The notes below the pieces were generated by a model. The model was given only the letters and a program-made list of their open reading frames with translations. It had not been told where the DNA came from and searched no databases. Both the position numbers and the translations under genes were made by a program. Below, in pieces: positions 43,344-52,235 of a DNA stretch of 64,000 nucleotides. The stretch's first letter is position 1. Every line of letters starts with the position of its first letter. Source of the stretch: Methanospirillum stamsii (GTDB lineage Archaea > Halobacteriota > Methanomicrobia > Methanomicrobiales > Methanospirillaceae); assembly GCF_003173335.1 (NCBI RefSeq), contig NZ_QGMZ01000016.1, forward strand, positions 49,694-113,693, read 5' to 3'.

Positions 43344-45137
43344 TTATTGCACCCTCGAGAGGGTAACCTCCCATCCTGATTCAGTATCTGAAATTTTAGT
43401 TAATATTACTTTTTCGCCTGGGGAAAAAGAACCATCTATGATAATTTTCGAGAGAGGATTGACAAGAATGTTATCTAAACGCTCTCCAATACCAATTCCA
43501 CCTCTCTTTACATCCTGACAACAAAATAACTCGATCTGTTCTGACACATCAGGACTAAAAGTAATGGTAATATGATATCTTGCAGCAATATTTTCAATAA
43601 TCCTGTCAATCATTGATTTAAGGATAGAAACTGCCGCTTCGTGATGGATACTTCTTAAAATTATGAGATTACTACGAATCAATTGTGAGAAATCCAGGTT
43701 TTTCTGTTCTTCAAAAAACTGCGCTATGATCTCTCCTGCCGCCCGCTCGCGATTCTGATATTCTTTGACCGTTTCTTCACTTTTTTGATTATATAGATTG
43801 GTCGGACAACAACCCTGAAGTCGAATGGTACAAATGATCAGGCAACCAGTAAAGGAGACACATTTTCCTTCCTTTGAATGTACCTCACCATCGCGAAGAA
43901 TAGTAGTTATAAACTGTAAAACGTTCGGGTGTGCAGACTCAATATTTTCAAACAAAATTACCGAATAAGGATTTTTATAAATTTTTGCCAAAAAATTACC
44001 ATGATCTATTTCCGTGAAGGTATCAAGTCTTAAAAGGGCATTGTCATCCTGGTAATCATTCATGTTAATTGTTACCATGTCATGATCAGAGCCTACCAAA
44101 AGGGTTTTTATCGCGACTGCCAGTGTTGTTTTTCCAACTCCTTCATGTCCGGCAAGTAATAAAAAACCTTTAGGCTGATTCAGATTTTGTGAATATTGCA
44201 CCCTTGAAAGACCAAGATAGGACTGGTTAATAATATCACATACCTTCCGAATTGCAAGTTTCTGACCATAGACCTGATTTGACAGGAATTCCTCTGCCCG
44301 GGCAATCGTTTTTTGATCAACGGATCTCCAGAAATTATCAGAAATTCCCGAGGAATACTGAATTACTGCCTCAGCGAGATCTGATACCGGAACAATCTCT
44401 CTTCGTACCAGTGAAATCAGGGAAATGATTTCATTGGCCTGCATGTTATGTGTCTGTTTAACAATAAGAGAGAGTGAATTATTCCTGCTCGCCGTATCCA
44501 TATCTTCGAACTGGGTCACATTTCGGGTTAATGTTTCCAGAAGTGCTCTTCGTGTTTCAGGGTCAGGTTTTGGCACAACTATCTGCCTAATCCGGGAATT
44601 ATCACGAGTATACCATGATGGCAGTGCAACGCTACATTCATGAATCCAAATGAGGAGATTAAACCGGGGATAGGAACTTCCTGCAAGAAGGCGGGGTTCA
44701 GCATTCTGACTGGTGGAAAAGAGATAATAAAAAAATTCATCAGGGCTGTTATAACGGATATCATGCCCAACAATCTGATTCAGAATTATTGCAGAATACG
44801 CAGTCCTGTTATGAACGCTTTTCTCTAATATCTCCAATGTCCGTTCAAGTGAGGGAGGTCCGGTCCTTTCAACCGTGAGAACATCACCCAATATTGCATG
44901 AATTGTATCCGGATCACCATGGAGATGAGAAAACCCAACAAATGGATCAAGACCCAGGATGACACTATACCCTTCTTTCACGAGTATTGTCCGGATATAG
45001 TCCCTTAATCGTAATGTAGTAATATCCCCATCTATTTCAACGGGATATACATCAAAAATATTACCCGTAAAATTAAATTGCGGCGTTACTGAAAGAAACC
45101 GGATAAATTCTGAACTCCACCTGGGAAGATTGTACAT
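43344..45137 (-). CDS. ClpB-like tandem AAA+ protein with altered active sites
   Basis: A 597-residue protein. Residues 20-260 look like a AAA+ module without a P-loop (LLIWIHECSVALPSW, then SRIRQIVVPKPDPETRRALLETL, the sensor/lid pattern). Residues about 280-590 match ClpB domain 2: QVYGQKLAIRKV, Walker A GHEGVGKTT (330-338), Walker B region VILFENIESAHPNV (393-406), and a C-terminal GIGERLDNILVNPLSKIIIDG. In ClpB the Walker B ends FDEIE; here FENIE, so the catalytic glutamate is asparagine, and the sensor-1 TSN is TIR. ATP binding is likely, and hydrolysis doubtful. AGGAGAG precedes the start. Confidence 0.82.
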   Translation of the reverse strand: MYNLPRWSSEFIRFLSVTPQFNFTGNIFDVYPVEIDGDITTLRLRDYIRTILVKEGYSVILGLDPFVGFSHLHGDPDTIHAILGDVLTVERTGPPSLERTLEILEKSVHNRTAYSAIILNQIVGHDIRYNSPDEFFYYLFSTSQNAEPRLLAGSSYPRFNLLIWIHECSVALPSWYTRDNSRIRQIVVPKPDPETRRALLETLTRNVTQFEDMDTASRNNSLSLIVKQTHNMQANEIISLISLVRREIVPVSDLAEAVIQYSSGISDNFWRSVDQKTIARAEEFLSNQVYGQKLAIRKVCDIINQSYLGLSRVQYSQNLNQPKGFLLLAGHEGVGKTTLAVAIKTLLVGSDHDMVTINMNDYQDDNALLRLDTFTEIDHGNFLAKIYKNPYSVILFENIESAHPNVLQFITTILRDGEVHSKEGKCVSFTGCLIICTIRLQGCCPTNLYNQKSEETVKEYQNRERAAGEIIAQFFEEQKNLDFSQLIRSNLIILRSIHHEAAVSILKSMIDRIIENIAARYHITITFSPDVSEQIELFCCQDVKRGGIGIGERLDNILVNPLSKIIIDGSFSPGEKVILTKISDTESGWEVTLSRVQ

Positions 45138-45270
45138 ATAACTCTCCTGGGCTGTAAACCTGGGCCCATTGAAACGGGTACCAGGACTAACATCGGCTTT
45201 GAACTATAATGAGATATGTTACCTCCCATGGATTTGTAACTTGTTATTATGCGACTAAGAGGATGATTAC

Positions 45271-47892
45271 TCAAATCTGCTTTTCTGCCGAACCATAAAG
45301 GGAGAACATTTTCTGTCCCCACTCATCATCAGACCTGATTTGCAAAATTTTTTTAATATATGAAATTGCTTCAGTTTTTCTTCCCTTTTTCAAAAGAATA
45401 AATGCCCTCATCCGGAGTGCATCATAATTCATTTCGTCTTTTGCCAGAATAGAATCTACACCTCTGTCTGCTTTATCGTAATCTCCCATTTTCATAAGTG
45501 TTTTTGCAGATTTTATACATCCGGGGAGATAGTCGGGGTTTTTCCTGCAAGCCTCATCATAACATACATGTGCTTCTGAAATTTTCCCCAATGCATATAG
45601 TGACTCTCCTTTATAATAGAGAGAAACTGCATATCCGGGATGAGCTAGTAACACTTTATCACAGATGTCAATTGCTTCCCAAAACCGTTTTTGCTTGTAA
45701 TAAATCCGCGCAAGAGAGATCTGGACTAGTGGCTGCGCCATATGAACAAAAGGCACATCATTATATTTTTGTTCTGCTTCCTGGAGATTTCCAGTTTCTT
45801 CCAGATATTCGCCTAAGAGCCAGGAGAGCAGGGGGTCCTGACTTTTCTGCACAAGTTTCTGCGATAAACAAAAACCTCCTTCATGGGAACGCTTCAGTTT
45901 TAAAAGACTTACTCCCCGCATCGCCCAGCCTTGTGGACTTGCCTTATCCATCTCAATAATCCGTTCAGAAATTGAAAGACAGAGAAAATATTGCTCATTC
46001 CCAAAATAATGGACAAATTTTTCCTTCCAGAACCCGATTGTTTCATTCCATGGATCAGAAGAGATGGAAAATACATTTTTTTCATATTCCCGGGTTAACG
46101 CAGAATAAAATCTGAATCTTGAAACTCCTTTTCTTTTATTAAAAAAAAGAGTCAAAACCCGGATATCCAGATCATATGCTTTTTTCAGAAGAGTTTTACC
46201 TGATGCAGGCTGTTGCAACTCTTCAAATCCACTTGCAAGAGCGACTAGAAGGTCAGGTTCAACAACCTGTGCAGAAAGGGCATGTTTTGCAGCAATAACC
46301 ATGTCACGTTTGCATTCTTCTGCATCAGACATGGCAGATAACCGGATAAAATAATTATATATTGATAAAACAGAGATTACTGACTTTGCACTCCATTCGG
46401 TGGGGATCCCTGCTATTTCCCGTTCATGAAGAATTTTTGCGTACTGAAATAATCTTTTTCGTTCATTCGTTCCCCGGGGGTTTTCCTTTATCCAGGTAAA
46501 GAGTCGCGTGAAGAAAACACTTTTTATCTCCTGTTTTGTTATATCAATGAATTTGGCATATATTTCCTCAAGATCTCCGGAAAACAGCATTGAGAGAATT
46601 TTTTCTTCCTGGTCATCCTGTTCCCGGTTTAATGCACGTCCCAAAAACCAGACAATATTTGTTATGTCTACAACTTTTCCAAAAAGTGTAAAGGGAATAT
46701 CCCGGTTCAGTTCTGCCGCGATGAATAGTAATCGTTCATCTTCGTCAGGATATTCTTCGATATATTTCGAGATGGTTACTGCTTTATTATATTGTTCTGT
46801 AGATTCAAGCCACCTCAGTAGATAACCCCTTCCAATATGACGTTTCGCATCTTCCCAGGAGACCGGATCTCCAATAAATGCATACATGAGATCATTCAGA
46901 CTGACATAATTTTCCTCATGAAATTCATAGGGTTTAGTAATTCCCATCCGATTAATGTGCTCTTCTTCATAAAATACCGGAATATTTCTTTTACCTGAGA
47001 GCCACAATGATACTTCGCGTTTTCCCCACCGTTTCTTTGGATTTCTTGTAAGCAGCCCTTTTAAAAGGATGAGGCGGTCAGGATTTATTTGTTCGGATAA
47101 AATTATCCCCCGGGATGCCAGGGTAGACAGAATGAGGTTATGGTTTAGTCCTTCGAAAGGATGCTTTTTTTGTGTAATCTCAAGAGCAATTACCCCGAGA
47201 GCCCAGTAATCAGATTCCCTGCCAACAACATTACCCAGCTGTTCAGGTGCCCAGTACATCGGCGTCCCTTTGGTAGAAGTGATATGCCGGGATAATTCAC
47301 TGTCAAGGAGGGTGGAAATACCAAAATCGGTGAGTATCAAATTAAGAGGACGTATTTCTCGAATCAGTATGTTGGAGGGTTTTAGATCCAGATGCAGAAC
47401 ATTATTTTTATGGAGAGCATCAAGACCAAATGCTATCTCCTCGATTATAATTTTAAATGTTGCATTATTAATTGACTGTTTATCAACTAATTCACGAAGA
47501 GAACCATATCTTGCATATTCCAGAATTTCAAACCATCGCTCCGAGTCATCATCAAAACCATAATCAATAATCTTAATCAGGTTTTTTGGATTCCGGAGAG
47601 AGATGTGACTGACCTGATCAAGCACGTCAATTTTGGGTTCAATTCCCAGACGATACTGTTTTAGAATAAAATATTGCCGTTCTTTTTGAATTAGCCAGAT
47701 ATCTGCTTCCCCGCCGGTTGCGGGGAATTGTTTCATTATCCTATAAGACCTGAAATACCGTAAAGATTCAGCGGGTTTTGAATCGGGAGCTTTTTGTAAT
47801 GGTTTTTCACGAGGAATTGAGTGAGGCACTACACCGTCCCGTAATGTTGTTCCTCTTCTTCCAGGACTATCCGAATCTTTAGGAGGGCCCAT
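45271..47892 (-). CDS. Hanks-type Ser/Thr protein kinase with TPR-like C-terminus
   Basis: An 873-residue protein. An unstructured, basic N-terminus (1-45) precedes the kinase domain (about 48-300): ATP lysine Lys78 (YFILKQY), catalytic HLDLKPSN at 167-174, metal-binding Asp189-Phe-Gly, APE at 215-217, activation-loop serines and threonines (ITSTKGTP). All catalytic residues are present, so it should be active. Residues about 330-873 are helical, with clear TPRs towards the end (KRFWEAIDICDKVLLAHPGY, GKISEAHVCYDEACRKNPDY). No membrane segment. AGAGGAA lies before the ATG, and an inverted repeat just upstream. Confidence 0.93.
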   Translation of the reverse strand: MGPPKDSDSPGRRGTTLRDGVVPHSIPREKPLQKAPDSKPAESLRYFRSYRIMKQFPATGGEADIWLIQKERQYFILKQYRLGIEPKIDVLDQVSHISLRNPKNLIKIIDYGFDDDSERWFEILEYARYGSLRELVDKQSINNATFKIIIEEIAFGLDALHKNNVLHLDLKPSNILIREIRPLNLILTDFGISTLLDSELSRHITSTKGTPMYWAPEQLGNVVGRESDYWALGVIALEITQKKHPFEGLNHNLILSTLASRGIILSEQINPDRLILLKGLLTRNPKKRWGKREVSLWLSGKRNIPVFYEEEHINRMGITKPYEFHEENYVSLNDLMYAFIGDPVSWEDAKRHIGRGYLLRWLESTEQYNKAVTISKYIEEYPDEDERLLFIAAELNRDIPFTLFGKVVDITNIVWFLGRALNREQDDQEEKILSMLFSGDLEEIYAKFIDITKQEIKSVFFTRLFTWIKENPRGTNERKRLFQYAKILHEREIAGIPTEWSAKSVISVLSIYNYFIRLSAMSDAEECKRDMVIAAKHALSAQVVEPDLLVALASGFEELQQPASGKTLLKKAYDLDIRVLTLFFNKRKGVSRFRFYSALTREYEKNVFSISSDPWNETIGFWKEKFVHYFGNEQYFLCLSISERIIEMDKASPQGWAMRGVSLLKLKRSHEGGFCLSQKLVQKSQDPLLSWLLGEYLEETGNLQEAEQKYNDVPFVHMAQPLVQISLARIYYKQKRFWEAIDICDKVLLAHPGYAVSLYYKGESLYALGKISEAHVCYDEACRKNPDYLPGCIKSAKTLMKMGDYDKADRGVDSILAKDEMNYDALRMRAFILLKKGRKTEAISYIKKILQIRSDDEWGQKMFSLYGSAEKQI

Positions 47893-47906
47893 CGGCGATT
47901 CCTCTT

Positions 47907-47928
47907 ATGAAACACATACATGTTTCAT
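47907..47928. promoter_or_regulatory. Inverted repeat upstream of the kinase gene
   Basis: ATGAAACA and TGTTTCAT form perfect 8-bp arms around a 6-base spacer, ending 15 bases before the kinase start codon. It lies in the 201-bp gap between the kinase and the upstream helical-protein gene, the largest gap in the cassette. It could be an operator or an mRNA hairpin. Confidence 0.4.
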
Positions 47929-48093
47929 TATTCATCAGTAAGCGAAAGACTGATCTTTGAACTTCCAGGTAAAACCCTTTTTTTGTTAAACCATCAGAAA
48001 TTCTTAAATTGATATGACGCTACACCACGATTTTACCAGTGTGAAAGAGATTACAATGACCAGATTACACACCCATATTAGAAGTATTACCAA

Positions 48094-49704
48094 TTAAGAT
48101 ATGTGTTCATCAGTCAGCAGGTCAAAACGGGTTAATTGTTGCACATGTACCTCATCCGGGCTTTTTCGAAGTCTTTCGATGAAAGAAATATGGTTTTCCT
48201 GCATATTCCGGGATATTTCATCATAGTCCACACTCCACATTTTTGCTGCATTAACATCTTTTTTAACTATCTCATCACGATCAAGATCCTGAATGTCCAT
48301 ATCATCAATAATTCTGACCAGCCTGAATACCAACTCGTCCAGAGGATTCAGGGATATCAGGATTGAATAATTATGAACAGGAGTCATTATTTCCAGGACA
48401 CTGCGACGAAAAAAATCACGAAGGGAGACCAATCTCCGGGTTGGCACAAAATATCCCTTTTCCTGTAACTTTTCAAGTAACATGCGGATGATATTTTCCC
48501 AGGTGGTGTCAGACAACGAATTTTCCGCTTTTTCAATAAAATATGCATCATATTGTTTTCTGATGATGACCATTTCCCGAAGCTCAGGGAATGGTTCATG
48601 ATATAAAAGAAGAGCTGCGTCCAGAAGTGAACCGGCATCCGGCTCTAATGAGAGGTTCTGTATCATCTCTTCAAGTTGTTCCCGAATTACTGTTTTTTCA
48701 GGAATTTTTTCTTTGAGAAGACCATATTCAAGCAACAGATTTTCTCTCTGAAGGGCCAGTTGGTCCATGGTAACGTCAGTTCTCACTGGTTCATAGTCCT
48801 GGCTTTCAGTATTATCATAATCAAAAAAACGGATGCGATCATGGTAAAATCCCGCTTCAGTAGAACTGATTACTTTTTCAACCTGCCTTTTTATTATGGT
48901 CGCTTCTTCTTCTGACAAATTATTACTTTCTCTCTTTAGATCACTCATGTCACAATGTTCGAATCCGGAGACTTTGTGGGCCAGAGCAGACAATTTATCC
49001 CTGATGTGATCTAGTTGAGTCATCTGCTCATTGAGATCAGGAATTGTCTGAATTGAGCATAATTTATCAGAAAAACTACGAATTGTTTCAAGATCCTGAA
49101 TAGAGATGGGTTGCATTTGAAGGGATGAGATGAGGCGGGTTAGATTTTGAACTCTTTTTAGAAGGATTTTTTTATCATGCTCGCAGGTAAAAAAAAGCGA
49201 TAGAATTTCAGATAATAAAGACCTCATTTGGTTGAGACGATCCAGGGGAAATTGCTCACCCATGTTCTGCAGCATAGAATTCAGATGGATGTATCGGGGA
49301 TTGTCAGATTTTAAAAACTCTTTTGAGAGACAATCAGACAAAACCCGAAAGGCTTCATTCATAATATTCTCTTCAAAAAGTCTTGATTCATTTTGTTCAA
49401 GAAGGAGCTGAATAAGCGCAATTCTGAACCGGTCGGTCTTCCTGAAAAATGATTCCATCATTTTTTTCCCGGACTCTTTGTTTGTAAGACCAGGATTCTG
49501 ACCTGAAGAGATTGTATTGTATATGTCCTCCAGTTCAGCATAGAGGCGGGATATTTTGTCTGTTTTTAGAGAGAGAGTATCAAACTTACGTTTTATACCA
49601 ATGAACACTTCAGTTATCCGGTTCACGATCCATGCTGAAACCTGTTCCCGGCTTTCCGTATCGCGGTTTTCCAGTGAAATGTCAGTGACAATTAGTGAAC
49701 TCAT
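48094..49704 (-). CDS. Large helical protein of the kinase cassette
   Basis: A 536-residue, almost entirely helical soluble protein with heptad-like stretches (SLKTDKISRLYAELEDIYNTI, RESNNLSEEEATIIKRQVEKVI, LLLEYGLLKEKIPEKTVIREQLEEMI). No signal peptide, membrane segment or known catalytic motif. The start ATG overlaps the TAA of the phosphatase gene (TAATG), so the two are translationally coupled. The family is not recognised. Its position between phosphatase and kinase suggests a scaffold or a main substrate, which is inference. Confidence 0.75.
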   Translation of the reverse strand: MSSLIVTDISLENRDTESREQVSAWIVNRITEVFIGIKRKFDTLSLKTDKISRLYAELEDIYNTISSGQNPGLTNKESGKKMMESFFRKTDRFRIALIQLLLEQNESRLFEENIMNEAFRVLSDCLSKEFLKSDNPRYIHLNSMLQNMGEQFPLDRLNQMRSLLSEILSLFFTCEHDKKILLKRVQNLTRLISSLQMQPISIQDLETIRSFSDKLCSIQTIPDLNEQMTQLDHIRDKLSALAHKVSGFEHCDMSDLKRESNNLSEEEATIIKRQVEKVISSTEAGFYHDRIRFFDYDNTESQDYEPVRTDVTMDQLALQRENLLLEYGLLKEKIPEKTVIREQLEEMIQNLSLEPDAGSLLDAALLLYHEPFPELREMVIIRKQYDAYFIEKAENSLSDTTWENIIRMLLEKLQEKGYFVPTRRLVSLRDFFRRSVLEIMTPVHNYSILISLNPLDELVFRLVRIIDDMDIQDLDRDEIVKKDVNAAKMWSVDYDEISRNMQENHISFIERLRKSPDEVHVQQLTRFDLLTDEHIS

Positions 49705-50498
49705 TATGATGAAACAGCAGATGTTGATACCAGTATTGCAGTAACATTATCAGAAGATTGTCTTGCGAGAGCAGCAACGAGGATTTTTTCACAAAATGCA
49801 TAACCTGTATATTTCTGAAAGATCATTTCCAGTTCATCCTGTGAAAAACATTCCCAAACCCCATCAGAACAGAGAAAAAACATATCCTGATCACGGATCG
49901 TGAATGATTTAAACCATACTTTTATTGAATTTGGAATCCCGTCGCCAGATACTGAGGAAGTCACGATGTTTTTCCGGGGATGAGATCGCATTTCATCTTC
50001 GGTGATTACTCCCTCCTCTAAAAGGTGCTGAACAACGGAATGGTCCTTGGTGATGCGCTCAAAAAACCTCCCATTTATCCGGTACACCCTGCAATCACCA
50101 ATGTTAAAAATTAATGCCTGATCATTTTTTATCACGATTCCAGCCATCGTGCATCCAAGGTTGGAAGACTCAGGATTTTTTTTTGCATACTCTTCCAGTT
50201 GTTCTTTTGCATCATATGCAACCTTAGCAAAACTCTCTTCGTCAGTAATCTCCGAGAAATGATCTCGAAAATATGTCAGAACAATCTCTGATGCAACTTC
50301 CCCTTTTTGCTCTCCACCTATGCCATCAGCAACACAAAATATGGCATTTGTAACTTCACCCCGGTATGACTCGGGAATTTTCATGGACAGATCTGATATC
50401 AGGGTACCGGGAATAATCAACCCGTCTTCATTATTTGTTCTGATACCCCCTTTGTTCGAAAAATAAAATGCTTCAATCTTCTGTTTGATTTTTATCAT
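49704..50498 (-). CDS. PP2C-family Ser/Thr protein phosphatase
   Basis: About 264 residues from the ATG at 50498. PP2C motifs in order: NNED (metal Asp25), CVADGIGGE (Asp58), FNIGDCRVYR, TKDHSVVQ, CSDGVWE (Asp212) and SDNVTAILV (Asp250). All the Mg/Mn ligands are there, so it should dephosphorylate Ser/Thr residues, opposing the kinase at 45271. No membrane segment. An alternative start at 50546 would add 16 residues ahead of the domain. It is coupled to the next gene by TAATG. Confidence 0.93.
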   Translation of the reverse strand: MIKIKQKIEAFYFSNKGGIRTNNEDGLIIPGTLISDLSMKIPESYRGEVTNAIFCVADGIGGEQKGEVASEIVLTYFRDHFSEITDEESFAKVAYDAKEQLEEYAKKNPESSNLGCTMAGIVIKNDQALIFNIGDCRVYRINGRFFERITKDHSVVQHLLEEGVITEDEMRSHPRKNIVTSSVSGDGIPNSIKVWFKSFTIRDQDMFFLCSDGVWECFSQDELEMIFQKYTGYAFCEKILVAALARQSSDNVTAILVSTSAVSS

Positions 50499-50637
50499 AC
50501 CTATATGAGCATCGCATTTGAAAGAGATATATCTCACTCTTATCAAAACAACGATGAGAAAAAGAAATTATTCAGCTATCAAAAAAGAATAACTCCTCAT
50601 CTCCTGTTGTATCTGAAAGATTCAGAAACCCGTTGGA

Positions 50638-51516
50638 TCAGTAGATATATTGATCCTGGAGCGGAATGTAGACACTAATATATTTTCCGATTAGTCCGGC
50701 ATTGATTTTTGGAATAAGTGTTTCATGTACCTGAAACATTCCTGCGAGCTGGGACATGACAATCTGGATCTCCACTGGACGGGCGGTTCCCCTCGTAATG
50801 ATAACATCATCAATTGAAAGTGTTGATATTGCATGCATTGATGCAGTAGTGATATCTGTTGAATGTTTTGCCCGGCCTTTTGTCATATCAGATGCATCAC
50901 CAATACTTACAATACTCCCTTCAATCGTCAGGGGATTTGGTTCCCCATGGTGAGAATGAATTGCTGACAGGATAAAGGTTCGAATCTGCATTGACTGAAC
51001 AGGATCATGATAAATTGTCGGAAGAATCATGTCAAGAACCGGCTCTGCAAGTAACATACTATGTGAGAGATGAGAAGTACGATGTATTGCATTGCCAATA
51101 TCATGACAAAGAGCACTCATCATCACAACAAGAGCTGCATCATCACGGTCACCGGCATTGTTCCGGATTACATCCGGCATTACATCAGAGGCATATAACA
51201 ATTCCAGTATTTTTAATGATGAGGAAGCAGTTACCATGGCATGAACTTTACCATGGTCATTCATATGGAGCCTGGTTGTTGTGATAAAAGAGGCCATATC
51301 CCATAAAACAGAGATCTGCGTCGTATTAATCAGATTTTTAAAAACCCTTGCTGTCCGGGGATATGGGGTAATGAGAGTTTTCAGTTCATCAAACGCAGAA
51401 AGCCGTATGTCAGATCTTTTTAGCCCGGAATTTTCCAGGTGCAACTGATTCGTCTCATTATATACTCTATATTGTCCTTCTTCCTGTTTTCCAGAGGAAA
51501 AAATTGCTTCAGTCAT
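50638..51516 (-). CDS. HD-domain phosphohydrolase
   Basis: A 292-residue protein. The HD motif is MSALCHDIGNAIHR; an upstream histidine in DHGKVHAMVT, the later SAIHSHHG and VSIGDASDM supply the remaining metal ligands. Archaeal proteins of this kind are metal-dependent phosphohydrolases of unknown, possibly nucleotide, substrates. An N-terminal segment of 60 residues has no clear match. It is the first gene of the minus-strand block, 140 bp upstream of the phosphatase, so co-transcription is plausible but not proven. It is divergent from the HNH gene. Confidence 0.83.
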   Translation of the reverse strand: MTEAIFSSGKQEEGQYRVYNETNQLHLENSGLKRSDIRLSAFDELKTLITPYPRTARVFKNLINTTQISVLWDMASFITTTRLHMNDHGKVHAMVTASSSLKILELLYASDVMPDVIRNNAGDRDDAALVVMMSALCHDIGNAIHRTSHLSHSMLLAEPVLDMILPTIYHDPVQSMQIRTFILSAIHSHHGEPNPLTIEGSIVSIGDASDMTKGRAKHSTDITTASMHAISTLSIDDVIITRGTARPVEIQIVMSQLAGMFQVHETLIPKINAGLIGKYISVYIPLQDQYIY

Positions 51517-51630
51517 TAATCACTACTCATCACTGTTTCATGATAGGAATTCATCACATAGAATATAGTTGAATCATTAAAACAATATATCAATATAGTA
51601 TTTTTAAAAAGATACTTAAAACAAAAATAA

Positions 51631-51638
51631 TATATATG
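51631..51638 (+). promoter_or_regulatory. TATA box for the HNH gene
   Basis: AAAATAATATATATG, with TATATATG about 25 bases before the ATG at 51661. The predicted transcription start would fall almost on the start codon, so the message is probably leaderless; no Shine-Dalgarno is present. Confidence 0.45.
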
Positions 51639-51660
51639 CTAAAGAAGATTTTATGTTTGG

Positions 51661-52182
51661 ATGAATCAATCAGGAGAAAATATAAAGAAAATCACCGGTG
51701 TATGTCGCTGGTGTGAATCCTTACTTGATTCTGAATGTAAATTCGATTCATTTTGTTCTGAAGAGTGCAAAAAAAATTTCCAACACTGGGTGGAAAAAGA
51801 GCATGCCGGCATCCGGGGAAAAAGACCCCAGTACTGGAATGTTATCCGCCGGTTCATACTTGAACGGGATAAATACCAATGTCAGGTCTGTGGCTCTACA
51901 GAGAAACTATCAGTACATCACATCATTCCCCTGTCAGAAGGGGGAGATTCAACTGCAACAAATCTCCGCGTATTATGCCAGGGTTGTCATCAGCGTGCCC
52001 ATGGAAAAAGAGTTGTAAAGACACAGACTAAAAAGCGATATCGTATCAGGATCCGATACCAGCCCATGTACGTACCTGCCCTGCTGGCATCCGGCTGGCT
52101 CTGGAATGAACAAACAGACATAGTCCCTGTAAGGGACATACAAAATTTTCGGATAGAAAATTCACCACAATGTAAAACCTGA
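51661..52182 (+). CDS. HNH endonuclease with N-terminal zinc finger
   Basis: A 173-residue protein. Residues about 15-40 form a cysteine finger (CRWCESLLD … FCSEECKKNF) like the treble-clef TRASH/MYM type. Residues about 75-120 are an HNH nuclease: YQCQVCG, LSVHHIIPLSEGGDSTATNLRVLCQGCHQRAH, with both zinc CxxC pairs and the catalytic histidines intact. The C-terminus is basic (KTQTKKRYRIRIRY). It would nick or cut DNA. It stands alone between the kinase cassette (divergent) and pstS; no modification enzyme or phage gene is adjacent, so its role (defence, repair or mobile) is open. Confidence 0.88.
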   Translation: MNQSGENIKKITGVCRWCESLLDSECKFDSFCSEECKKNFQHWVEKEHAGIRGKRPQYWNVIRRFILERDKYQCQVCGSTEKLSVHHIIPLSEGGDSTATNLRVLCQGCHQRAHGKRVVKTQTKKRYRIRIRYQPMYVPALLASGWLWNEQTDIVPVRDIQNFRIENSPQCKT

Positions 52183-52235
52183 CAAGAACAAAAGAGGGGA
52201 GTTAGTCTCCCCTTGGATCGGATGCAAGAAACGGA

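Noticed and set aside
45149..45168. Repeat CCTGGGC…CCTGGGC upstream of the AAA+ gene
   Set aside because: Seven bases repeated twice beside the ribosome site; too short to separate from chance.
45498..45959. 153-codon plus-strand frame
   Set aside because: Lies opposite the TPR part of the kinase gene, whose frame has clear repeats; the antisense product has no recognisable features.
42829..51516. Type VI secretion or TerY-P triad
   Set aside because: Kinase, PP2C, FHA and a Clp-like ATPase recall type VI regulation, but no sheath, tube, membrane-complex or spike genes are present. TerY-P needs a vWA protein, and none was found.
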